This document shows, piece by piece, positions 1-5,235 of a DNA stretch of 6,711 nucleotides. Origin of the DNA: Patulibacter sp. (GTDB lineage: Bacteria; Actinomycetota; Thermoleophilia; Solirubrobacterales; Solirubrobacteraceae); contig JALRCL010000650.1 in NCBI GenBank assembly GCA_023268575.1, positions 1-6,711 on the forward strand, in the 5' to 3' direction. Positions within the stretch are counted from its first letter, which is position 1, and each line of letters opens with the position of its first letter. The translations under genes and the position numbers were made by a program. A model generated the notes under the pieces. The model was not told where the DNA came from. It made no database searches and saw only the letters and a program-made list of their open reading frames with translations.

Positions 1-212
1 CTCGTCACCGACCGGTCGTCGGTCCCACGGGTGCCCCGCCGACGGCGCCGACCGCGCTCCGCCGGCTCGAAGTCGCCGAACTCGAGCTCGAAGCGCGCCT
101 GCCGGCGGCGGCCCCGCGGCGGGACGGGCGTGGGGTCGAGGTCGTCGTCGGCCACGTCGCCATCATCCCGGTCGCGGCCGTCGGACGCCCCACCGCGGCG
201 CGGGATCGGCAT
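1..212 (-). CDS. Partial hypothetical protein following uppS (possible CdsA N-terminal tail; runs off window)
   Basis: An ATG at 212 overlaps the uppS stop as ATGA. It opens a frame of 70 complete codons that runs without a stop to the window edge. Third positions are almost all G or C, as in neighbouring genes. The visible part is hydrophilic and looks disordered: an Arg/Asp/Gly-rich start (MPIPRRGGASDGRDRDDGD), a Pro-rich stretch, then RFELEFGDFEPAERGRRRRR. I recognise no domain. In most bacteria the gene after uppS is cdsA (phosphatidate cytidylyltransferase, CDP-diacylglycerol synthesis), and actinobacterial CdsA proteins often begin with a hydrophilic cytoplasmic tail, so this is the best guess from position only. 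No membrane helix is visible yet. It could equally be an unrelated protein. Confidence 0.65.
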   Translation of the reverse strand, partial: MPIPRRGGASDGRDRDDGDVADDDLDPTPVPPRGRRRQARFELEFGDFEPAERGRRRRRGTRGTDDRSVT

Positions 213-913
213 CAGGCGGTCCGCCCGCCGAACCGTCGCTGGCGGGACGCGTACTCGTCGAGGCAGCGCTCGAACGCCGCGCGATCGAAGTCCGGCCAGA
301 GCTCGGGCGCGAAGACGAGCTCGCTGTAGGCGCACTGCCAGAGCAGGTAGTTCGAGATCCGCTGCTCGCCCGACGTGCGGATGAGGAGGTCGGGGTCGTG
401 CATGTCCGGCGCGTAGAGGAGCTTCGCGAACGCCTCCTCGCCCCCGCCCTCGTACCGCGCGGCGGCGTCGAGGATCTCGGCGCGGCCACCGTAGTTGAAC
501 GCGACGAACAGGGTGATCGTCTCACCACCCGCCGTCTCCTGCTCGGCCCAGTCCATTCGGTCCAGGAGCGCCTGGTCGACGCCCTCGCGCCGGCCGATGA
601 ACCGCATCCGGGCCCCCTCGGCCTTGAGCTCCGGGGTCTCGCGCTCGATCCGCTCCGCGAACATCGCCATGAGGCCGCGGACCTCCGCCGCCGGCCGGCT
701 CCAGTTCTCCGTGGAGAACGAGAACACGGTGAGCTCGCGGACGCCGAGCTCGGCGGCGTCGCGCAGCCGCTGGCGCACGATGTCGGCACCGGCGCGATGG
801 CCGGCGGTGACCGGGACGCCCTCCCGCTGGGCCCAACGGCCGTTGCCGTCGGTGATGATGGCGACGTAGCGTGGTCGCGCCGCCTCGGCGGCGCGCTCGA
901 CGGTCTCGGTCAC
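212..913 (-). CDS. uppS: Isoprenyl (undecaprenyl) diphosphate synthase, cis-prenyltransferase
   Basis: This cis-prenyltransferase adds isopentenyl diphosphate units in Z configuration to an allylic primer. It makes the polyprenyl diphosphate that becomes the lipid carrier for peptidoglycan and other envelope glycans. At 233 residues the length is normal. Motifs are YVAIITDGNGRWA (16-28, catalytic Asp22; MDGNGRWA is the more usual form), HRAG (39-42), FSFSTENWSRP (64-74) and RTSGEQRISNYLLWQ (179-193), then AYSEL (195-199). Product chain length (C50 or C55) cannot be told from sequence, and actinobacteria vary. The start is GTG at 913, close to the conserved region as expected. The 20-base gap to frr holds no purine-rich ribosome site, so coupling to frr translation is likely. 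The stop overlaps the next start as ATGA. Confidence 0.97.
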   Translation of the reverse strand: MTETVERAAEAARPRYVAIITDGNGRWAQREGVPVTAGHRAGADIVRQRLRDAAELGVRELTVFSFSTENWSRPAAEVRGLMAMFAERIERETPELKAEGARMRFIGRREGVDQALLDRMDWAEQETAGGETITLFVAFNYGGRAEILDAAARYEGGGEEAFAKLLYAPDMHDPDLLIRTSGEQRISNYLLWQCAYSELVFAPELWPDFDRAAFERCLDEYASRQRRFGGRTA

Positions 914-933
914 GGGCGGTCGGCGGCGAGGCC

Positions 934-1506
934 TCAGACCTCGAGGATGTCCGCTTCCTTGGCCTTCAGCGCGGCGTCGAGGTCGCCGATCTTCGCGTCG
1001 GTGACCTTCTGGAGGTCGCCCTCGGCGCGGCGCTCGTCGTCCTCGCCGATGTCGCCGTCGCTCTTCAGGCTCCGGAGGTCGCCGAGGACGTCGCGCCGGA
1101 CGTTGCGCACGCGGACGCGACCCTGCTCGGCGATCTCGCGGGCGACCTTCACCATCTCGCGACGGCGCTCCTCGGTCATCTCCGGGATCCCGAGGCGGAT
1201 GATCTTGCCGTCGTTGGAGGGCGTGACGCCGAGGTTGCCCTCGGAGATCGCCTTCTCGATCGTCTTGATCGCGCTCGGGTCGTACGGCTGGACCGTCAGG
1301 AGGCGCGCCTCGGGCGCGTTGATCTGCGCGAGCTGGCGCAACGCGGTCGGGACGCCGTGGTAGTCGACGACGACCCGGTCCAGGAGGTTCGGGCTCGCGC
1401 GTCCCGTCCGGACGGAGGCGAACTCCGTCTGCGTCTGCTCGACGGCCTTGGACATCCGCTCCTCGGCATCGGCCAGCAGCTCGTCCAGGATCGACTCGTC
1501 GGGCAT
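934..1506 (-). CDS. frr: Ribosome recycling factor
   Basis: RRF acts with EF-G after termination to split the 70S ribosome from mRNA so that subunits can be reused. The product is 190 residues, against about 185 in the family. Domain I is the three-helix bundle formed by the N- and C-terminal parts. The conserved RTGRASPNLLDRV (33-45) leads into the small domain II, roughly residues 31-104, containing YHGVPTALRQLAQI and GKIIRLGIP. The C-terminal helices contain TEERRREMVK and RVRVRNVRRD, typical of the rRNA-contacting face. A strong ribosome site precedes the ATG. The gene ends 20 bases before uppS, in the classic frr-uppS pairing. No anomalies are seen. Confidence 0.99.
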   Translation of the reverse strand: MPDESILDELLADAEERMSKAVEQTQTEFASVRTGRASPNLLDRVVVDYHGVPTALRQLAQINAPEARLLTVQPYDPSAIKTIEKAISEGNLGVTPSNDGKIIRLGIPEMTEERRREMVKVAREIAEQGRVRVRNVRRDVLGDLRSLKSDGDIGEDDERRAEGDLQKVTDAKIGDLDAALKAKEADILEV

Positions 1507-1513
1507 CAGGGGA

Positions 1514-1519
1514 CCTCTC
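1514..1519 (-). promoter_or_regulatory. Ribosome-binding site of frr
   Basis: GAGAGG on the minus strand lies seven bases before the ATG at 1506. It lies in the 52-base pyrH-frr gap and confirms the start. Confidence 0.7.
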
Positions 1520-1558
1520 GGTGGTAGGACGTCGTGCGGCGGCGCGGGCGGCGTCGCC

Positions 1559-2287
1559 TCAGGCGTTGCGGACGATCGTGCCGACTCGCTCGCCCGACAC
1601 TATCCGGACGATGTTCTGCTCGTCGTCCATGTTGAAGACGTGGATCGGCAGCCGGTTCTCCATGCAGAGCGTCAGCGCCGTGGAGTCCATGACCCGCAGG
1701 CGGCGCTCGATCGCTTCCATGTGGGTGAGCTCCGGGATGAGCTCGGCGGTGGGATCCACGCGCGGGTCCGCGGTGAGCACGCCCTCGACCCCGTTCTTCG
1801 CCATGAGGATGGCCTCGGCGTGGATCTCGGTGCCGCGCAGCGCGGCCGCCGTGTCCGTCGTGAAGAACGGGTTGCCGGTCCCGGCCGCGAAGATCACGAC
1901 GCGCTGCTTCTCCAGGTGCCGCTCGGCGCGGCGCCGGATGTACGGCTCGGCGACCTCGGTGATCGTCAGCGCGGTCTGCGTGCGCGTCTGGACCCCGAGC
2001 TTCTCGAGCGCGTCCTGCAGCGGCAGGGCGTTGAGGACCGTCGCGAGCATGCCCATGTAGTCGGCCGTCGCGCGGTCCATGCCGTCGGCGGCGCCGGACA
2101 TCCCGCGGAAGATGTTCCCGGCGCCGACGACGATCGCGACCTCGACCCCGAGGTCGTGGACCTGCTTGATGGCCCGAGCGACCGCGGCGAGCCGCTCGGG
2201 ATCGGTGCCGTACTCCCGGGAGCCCATGAGGGACTCGCCGGAGAGCTTCAGCAGGACGCGCCGGAACGTCGTCGAGGCCTCGGTCAT
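1559..2287 (-). CDS. pyrH: Uridylate (UMP) kinase
   Basis: PyrH phosphorylates UMP to UDP with ATP, feeding UTP and CTP pools and UDP-sugar synthesis. It belongs to the amino-acid-kinase fold, is normally a hexamer, and is regulated by GTP and UTP in many bacteria. At 242 residues it has standard length. Motifs seen are VLLKLSGESL (11-20, ATP phosphate-binding lysine and loop), VVGAGNIFRG (53-62, usually VGGGN), DRATADYMGMLATVLNAL (71-88, UMP-binding region), and FAAGTGNPFFTTDTAAALR from residue 133 (phosphate-binding loop and hexamer contacts). The end, NIVRIVSGERVGTIV, is also typical. Placement between tsf and frr is the usual bacterial order and ties nucleotide supply to translation genes. 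The gap to frr is 52 bases, with no clear terminator or promoter. No missing key residue is apparent. Confidence 0.99.
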   Translation of the reverse strand: MTEASTTFRRVLLKLSGESLMGSREYGTDPERLAAVARAIKQVHDLGVEVAIVVGAGNIFRGMSGAADGMDRATADYMGMLATVLNALPLQDALEKLGVQTRTQTALTITEVAEPYIRRRAERHLEKQRVVIFAAGTGNPFFTTDTAAALRGTEIHAEAILMAKNGVEGVLTADPRVDPTAELIPELTHMEAIERRLRVMDSTALTLCMENRLPIHVFNMDDEQNIVRIVSGERVGTIVRNA

Positions 2288-2295
2288 GCCGGGGA

Positions 2296-2299
2296 TCCT
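2296..2299 (-). promoter_or_regulatory. Ribosome-binding site of pyrH
   Basis: AGGA on the minus strand, eight bases before the ATG at 2287, lies in the 33-base tsf-pyrH gap. It supports the chosen start. Confidence 0.55.
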
Positions 2300-2320
2300 G
2301 GCAAGGCGTCCGGCGCGGGA

Positions 2321-3190
2321 CTACTCGCCGACCTGGAAGCGCACGAACCGGGCGACGGTCACGTCGCCGACGTCCTTGCGCAGCTGGTCGATCGTCTTGC
2401 CGCCGTGCTTGTCCGGGTTGATGTGCTCCTGCGGCAGGAGCGCGATCTCCTTGAGCCACTTGGAGAGCTTGCCCTGGGCGATCTTCTCGCGGATCTCCGC
2501 CGGCTTGCCCTCGGCCTCGGCCTGCTGCTCGTAGACGCGCAGCTCAGCGTCGCGCTGCTCCTGCGGCACGTCCTCCGGCGCCACGTACTGCGTGGCGGGG
2601 ATGGCGGCCACGTGCATCGCGACCTCCTTGCCGAACGCCGCGCGGGCGTCGGCGTCGGCCGCGCCGTCGACCTGGACCGCCACGCCGACCTTGCCGGTCG
2701 CGTGGATGTACGTCTGGATCGTCCCGTCGCCCTCGACGACGAAGCGCTCCGCGCGCCGGATGACGACGTTCTCGCCGGTCGTCGCCGACAGCTCGGCGCG
2801 CAGCGCCTCCACCTTCTGGCCGTCGAGCTCCTGCTCGAGCAGCGCCGCGGTGTCGACCGCGCCGGCCGCGCCGTCGGCGGCCAGGAAGCCGGCGATCCGC
2901 TTCGCGAAGGCGATGAAGTCGTCGTTGCGGGCGACGAAGTCGGTGTTGCAGTCGACCTCGACGAGCGCGCCGCGCTTGCCGTCCTCGCTGACGACGGCCT
3001 GGACCGTGCCTTCGGCCGCCTCGCGGTCGGCGAGCTTGCCGACCTTGTTGCCGAGCTTCACCCGGAGGAGCTCGATCGCCTTGTCGAGGTCGCCGTCGGT
3101 CTCCTGCAGGGCCTTCTTGCAGTCCATCATGCCCGCGCCGGTCTTCTGGCGCAGGGCCTTCACGTCGGCCGCGGTGATCGTGGCGCTCAT
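2321..3190 (-). CDS. tsf: Translation elongation factor Ts
   Basis: EF-Ts is the guanine-nucleotide exchange factor that releases GDP from EF-Tu during translation elongation. The product is 289 residues, near the size of the E. coli protein. The N-terminal UBA-like domain covers about residues 4-55 (ADVKALRQKTGAGMMDCKKAL, from residue 8, omitting none of the key residues). The EF-Tu-binding signature TDFVARND lies at 83-90. The two core subdomains follow, and the conserved C-terminal end reads VARFVRFQVGE. The start is the ATG that shares one base with the rpsB stop, preceded by a good AGGAGA. The same frame is open for about 650 more codons upstream, but that sequence is Arg/Pro/Ala-rich antisense-like noise across rpsB and the RluD gene. 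The stop is TAG, and pyrH follows after 33 bases. No anomalies are seen. Confidence 0.99.
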   Translation of the reverse strand: MSATITAADVKALRQKTGAGMMDCKKALQETDGDLDKAIELLRVKLGNKVGKLADREAAEGTVQAVVSEDGKRGALVEVDCNTDFVARNDDFIAFAKRIAGFLAADGAAGAVDTAALLEQELDGQKVEALRAELSATTGENVVIRRAERFVVEGDGTIQTYIHATGKVGVAVQVDGAADADARAAFGKEVAMHVAAIPATQYVAPEDVPQEQRDAELRVYEQQAEAEGKPAEIREKIAQGKLSKWLKEIALLPQEHINPDKHGGKTIDQLRKDVGDVTVARFVRFQVGE

Positions 3191-4146
3191 CAGGCGTTGC
3201 TCTCCTGCGGCGCGGTCGTCGCCTCGCCGCTCTCGGGGGTGGTCTCGGCGGCGGGCGCGGCCTGCTCGGCGGCGGCGGCCTCGGCGGCCTCGGCCTCGGC
3301 CTGCGCCTGTGCCTCCTGGCCCTGGGCGGCGGCGGCGCTCTGCTCCTCGGCCTCGAGGCGGCGGGCGTCCTCGGCCTCGCGGCGCGCGGCCTCCTCGGCG
3401 GCGCGCTGCTCGCGCTCGGCGGCCTCGCGGGCCCGGCGGGCCTCCTCGGCCTCGTACCAGGCGAGGGCGCCCGAGGCGGCCGCGTCGCCGACGGCGTGCG
3501 CGATGAGGCTGCAGGAGCGGATCGAGTCGTCGTTGCCGGGGATGACGTACTCGACGCCGTCCGGATCGACGTTCGTGTCGGTCAGCGCGACGACCGGGAT
3601 CCGGAGCTTGCGCGCCTCCTCCACGGCGATCTTCTCGGTGTTCACGTCGATCACGAAGACCGCGTCGGGCGTGCGGCGCAGGTCCTTCACGCCACCGAGG
3701 TTGATCTGGAGCTTCGCCAGCTCCTTGCGGCGCGCGATGCGCTCCTGCGACGGCAGGAGCTCCAGCTGGCCCTGCGACTCGAGCTGCTCGAGGTCGTTGA
3801 GGGTCTTGATCCGGCGGCTCGACGTCTGGAAGTTCGTGAGCAGGCCCGGCGACCAGCGCTGGTTGACGTAGGGCATCCGCGCCGACTCGGCGGCGTGGCG
3901 GATGGCGTCCTGCGACTGGCGCTTCGTGCCGACGAACAGCACGGTGCCGCCGCGCTGGGCGAGCTCGGAGACGAAGCCCTGGGCGGCCTTCAGCAGCTCG
4001 ACGGTCTGCAGCAGGTCGATGACGTGCAGGCCGGCGTGCTCGCCGTGGATGAACCGCGCCATGCGCGGGTTCCAGCGCCGGGTCTGGTGTCCGAAGTGGA
4101 CGCCCGACTCCAGCAGGTCCTTGATGCCGACTTCGGCGACGGACAT
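3190..4146 (-). CDS. rpsB: 30S ribosomal protein S2 (uS2) with a long Ala/Glu-rich C-terminal extension
   Basis: S2 is a late-assembling protein of the 30S subunit, on the solvent side near the head-body junction, and is needed for S1 recruitment in bacteria that have S1. At 318 residues this copy is longer than the usual 240-270. The core, about residues 1-225, shows LLESGVHFGHQTRRWNPRM (11-29), LFVGTKRQSQD (70-80), YVNQRWSPGLLTN (93-105), GGVKDLRRTPDAVFVIDVN (151-169), PVVALTDTNVDP (184-195) and IPGNDDSIRS (202-211). Residues 232-268 form a charged Glu/Arg/Ala helix-like stretch. Residues 269-318 are low-complexity Ala/Gln/Glu ending in a Thr/Pro/Ser-rich tail. The motif RWSPGLLTN is odd, since bacterial S2 usually has RWLGGxLTN here. 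The stop and the tsf start share one base (TGATG), the standard rpsB-tsf coupling. Confidence 0.99.
   Translation of the reverse strand: MSVAEVGIKDLLESGVHFGHQTRRWNPRMARFIHGEHAGLHVIDLLQTVELLKAAQGFVSELAQRGGTVLFVGTKRQSQDAIRHAAESARMPYVNQRWSPGLLTNFQTSSRRIKTLNDLEQLESQGQLELLPSQERIARRKELAKLQINLGGVKDLRRTPDAVFVIDVNTEKIAVEEARKLRIPVVALTDTNVDPDGVEYVIPGNDDSIRSCSLIAHAVGDAAASGALAWYEAEEARRAREAAEREQRAAEEAARREAEDARRLEAEEQSAAAAQGQEAQAQAEAEAAEAAAAEQAAPAAETTPESGEATTAPQESNA
3201..3206 (-). promoter_or_regulatory. Ribosome-binding site of tsf, inside the end of rpsB
   Basis: AGGAGA on the minus strand lies ten bases before the tsf ATG at 3190 and is encoded within the last codons of rpsB. It fixes the tsf start and rules out the much longer open frame that continues upstream of it. 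Confidence 0.75.
3236..3450 (-). repeat. Low-complexity GCC/GAG-rich tract encoding the S2 C-terminal extension
   Basis: On the plus strand this stretch is dominated by imperfect repeats of GGCCTCGGC and GCGGCGG units, with GGCCTC recurring many times. On the minus strand it encodes Ala-Glu-Ala-rich sequence at the end of S2. The reading frame stays open, so it is expressed protein rather than decay. Such tracts change length by slippage, so its length may vary between related strains. Confidence 0.6.
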
Positions 4147-4151
4147 GGGGT

Positions 4152-4157
4152 CTCCCT
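4152..4157 (-). promoter_or_regulatory. Ribosome-binding site of rpsB
   Basis: AGGGAG on the minus strand lies five bases before the ATG at 4146. It supports this ATG as the start of S2, in agreement with the conserved N-terminus. Confidence 0.75.
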
Positions 4158-4165
4158 TGGGTGAA

Positions 4166-4187
4166 GGACGGTGCAGCCCACCGGTCC
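4166..4187 (-). promoter_or_regulatory. Hairpin in the rpsB leader (proximal to the ribosome-binding site)
   Basis: On the minus strand GGA-(C)-CGGTG pairs with CACCG-TCC around the loop GGCTG, giving eight base pairs with one bulged C. It ends only eight bases before the AGGGAG ribosome-binding site of rpsB, so its formation or the binding of a protein to it could affect initiation. The pairing is seen directly; a regulatory role is inference. Confidence 0.4.
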
Positions 4188-4195
4188 GCCTCGCG

Positions 4196-4216
4196 CTTCC
4201 CGAGTGCCTCGGGCAG
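4196..4216 (-). promoter_or_regulatory. Hairpin in the rpsB leader (distal)
   Basis: On the minus strand CCCGAG pairs perfectly with CTCGGG around a GCA loop. Beyond a G/A mismatch, two more pairs (CT with AG) extend the stem. It sits about 50 bases before the rpsB start codon, with no T-run after it, so it is more likely a leader structure than a terminator. rpsB operons in several bacteria are autoregulated by S2 binding to the leader RNA. Whether this hairpin serves that role is inference. Confidence 0.4.
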
Positions 4217-4226
4217 GGACGCGTGA

Positions 4227-4248
4227 CGGGGTCGTCCGGCGGGGTCGT
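4227..4248 (-). repeat. Pair of 9-base direct repeats upstream of rpsB
   Basis: The minus-strand sequence ACGACCCCG occurs twice, at 4240-4248 and 4227-4235. The copies are 13 bases apart start to start, slightly more than one helical turn. They lie about 80-100 bases before the rpsB start, where a promoter or protein-binding site would be expected. In sequence this GC-rich a short repeat can be chance; no function is assigned. Confidence 0.35.
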
Positions 4249-4261
4249 GATGACAGGACGA

Positions 4262-4285
4262 TCCGGCGCCCAGGAAGGGCGCGGA
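4262..4285 (-). terminator. Candidate hairpin terminator after the RluD gene
   Basis: It begins eight bases past the RluD stop codon. On the minus strand the arms are TCC-GCGCCC and GGGCGC-(C)-GGA around the five-base loop TTCCT. That is nine base pairs with a single bulged C. No T-run follows (the next bases are TCGTCC), so it is not a classic intrinsic terminator. U-poor hairpins of this kind are common at gene ends in high-GC actinobacteria. It could instead be an RNA-stabilising or partly terminating element before the ribosomal operon. Confidence 0.5.
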
Positions 4286-4293
4286 CAGCGAAT

Positions 4294-5235
4294 TCAACCA
4301 GACCGGGCGTTCGCGAGCGCTGCGGCGAGGTCGTCGGGCAGCGGCGACTCGACGGTCAGCCGCTCGCCGGACACCGGGTGGTCGAACGTCAGCCGCTGGG
4401 CGTGGAGGAACTGACGCTCGAGGCCCAGCCGCGGACCGCTCCCGTGGGGCGCGCCGTACTCCGGGTCCCCGACGACCGGCAGGCCGATCGCCTGCAGGTG
4501 CACGCGGATCTGGTGCGTGCGCCCCGTCTCCAGGCGGACGCGCAGGAGCGTCGTGCGCGGGAGGAGCTCCTCGATCGAGAAGTGCGTCACCGCCCGGCGG
4601 GGGGCGTCGGTGTCCAGCGAGTGCCGCGTGCGGTGCCGGCGGTCCCGCCCGATCGGGGCGTCGATCGTGCCCGTGCGCGCGTCGGGGCGCCCGTCGACGA
4701 GCGCGAGGTACTCGCGGGTGACCGTGCGCTCCCGGATCGCCTCCTGCAGCGCCCGGTGCGTGGCGTCGTCGCGGGCGATGAGCAGCAGCCCCGACGTCTC
4801 GCGGTCGAGGCGGTGGACGATCCCGGGGCGCTCGGGGTCGCCGCCGGGCGGCGCGATCCCGGCGAGGTACCCCGCCAGCGCGTCGACGAGCGTCGGTTGG
4901 CCCGGCCCGTGCCCGGCACCGGCGTGGACGACGAGGCCCGCCGGCTTGTCCACGACGAGCAGGTGCTCGTCCTCGTGGCGGATCTCCGGCGGGTCGACGT
5001 CGGTCCGCGGCGCCGGGGCCTCCGGCGTCGCGCGCTCGATCTCGAGCGTGATCCGCTGCCCGGCGCGCACGATCGCGCGCTTCGCCGCGGGCGCGCCGTC
5101 GACGAGCACCCCGCCCGCGGTGATCGCCCGCTGCGCGCGGGCGCGCGACCCGCACGGCTCGGCCAGGACGACGTCGAGGCGCTCGCCGTCCTGCTCGCCG
5201 TCGACGACGAGCTCGACGCGCTCGACGTCGGTCAT
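4294..5235 (-). CDS. rluD: RluA/RluD-family 23S rRNA pseudouridine synthase
   Basis: This 313-residue protein isomerises uridine to pseudouridine in RNA. By family and by its position after lspA it is most likely the large-subunit rRNA enzyme of the RluD type, but the exact target uridines cannot be read from sequence. An S4-like RNA-binding domain covers about residues 15-70 (ERLDVVLAE, then GGVLVDG). The catalytic domain starts near LLVVDKPAGLVVHAGAGH (92-109). The catalytic motif HRLDRETSG lies at 141-149, with Asp144 as the nucleophilic aspartate. ETGRTHQIRVHL (236-247) and GDPEYG (256-261) are further family motifs. The ATG start at 5235 is chosen because it gives an ATGA overlap with the lspA stop and a normal N-terminus. 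The frame is open further upstream, but that stretch lies over lspA and encodes low-complexity Arg-rich sequence. A modest AGG (5243-5245) precedes the start. RluA, RluC or RluD subtype is uncertain. Confidence 0.95.
   Translation of the reverse strand: MTDVERVELVVDGEQDGERLDVVLAEPCGSRARAQRAITAGGVLVDGAPAAKRAIVRAGQRITLEIERATPEAPAPRTDVDPPEIRHEDEHLLVVDKPAGLVVHAGAGHGPGQPTLVDALAGYLAGIAPPGGDPERPGIVHRLDRETSGLLLIARDDATHRALQEAIRERTVTREYLALVDGRPDARTGTIDAPIGRDRRHRTRHSLDTDAPRRAVTHFSIEELLPRTTLLRVRLETGRTHQIRVHLQAIGLPVVGDPEYGAPHGSGPRLGLERQFLHAQRLTFDHPVSGERLTVESPLPDDLAAALANARSG

Larger units (their letters stand above)
4147..4293 (-). other. Intergenic region between the RluD gene and rpsB; 5' leader of the ribosomal operon
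   Basis: This is the only gap over 60 bases in the window and separates the proC-lspA-rluD run from rpsB. On the minus strand it contains, in order, a strong hairpin right after the RluD stop, a 9-base direct repeat, two smaller hairpins and the rpsB ribosome-binding site. There is not a single TA dinucleotide in it, so a canonical TAnnnT -10 box is absent. Any promoter must be non-canonical or lie within the RluD gene, or rpsB is read through from upstream. I see no RNA gene and no credible small protein here. Confidence 0.7.

Noticed and set aside
5..193. A 62-codon minus-strand frame after uppS
   Set aside because: It lies in a different frame from the ATG that overlaps the uppS stop. Its product is Arg/Ser/Ala-rich noise, and the frame open to the edge from 212 fits operon spacing better.
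398..1363. A 321-codon plus-strand open frame, and similar plus-strand frames at 871-1527, 3496-4164, 4171-5301 and 5677-6300
   Set aside because: They mirror the minus-strand genes, have no family motifs, and switch in composition wherever the underlying minus-strand gene changes.
1507..1558. The 52-base pyrH-frr gap as a possible terminator or promoter
   Set aside because: It is GC-rich with only short self-complementary pieces, has no T-run and no -10-like box. Beyond the frr ribosome site nothing stands out.
1448..3871. An 807-codon open frame on the plus strand
   Set aside because: It runs antisense over frr, pyrH, tsf and rpsB, all with clear motifs. Its translation is repetitive Arg/Leu/Asp/Val-rich antisense sequence with no recognisable domain.
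3990..4181. A possible small upstream ORF starting with GTG at 4181 and overlapping the rpsB start
   Set aside because: It has no ribosome site, it reads through the rpsB N-terminal codons in another frame, and the product is Cys/Ser/Arg-rich frame-shifted sequence. A leader peptide is not supported.
2321..5155. A 944-codon open frame on the minus strand whose end is EF-Ts
   Set aside because: Only the last 289 codons are tsf. The upstream part overlaps rpsB and the RluD gene in another frame, is Arg/Pro/Ala-rich without domain motifs, and the tsf ATG has its own AGGAGA. It is a high-GC artefact, not a fusion protein.
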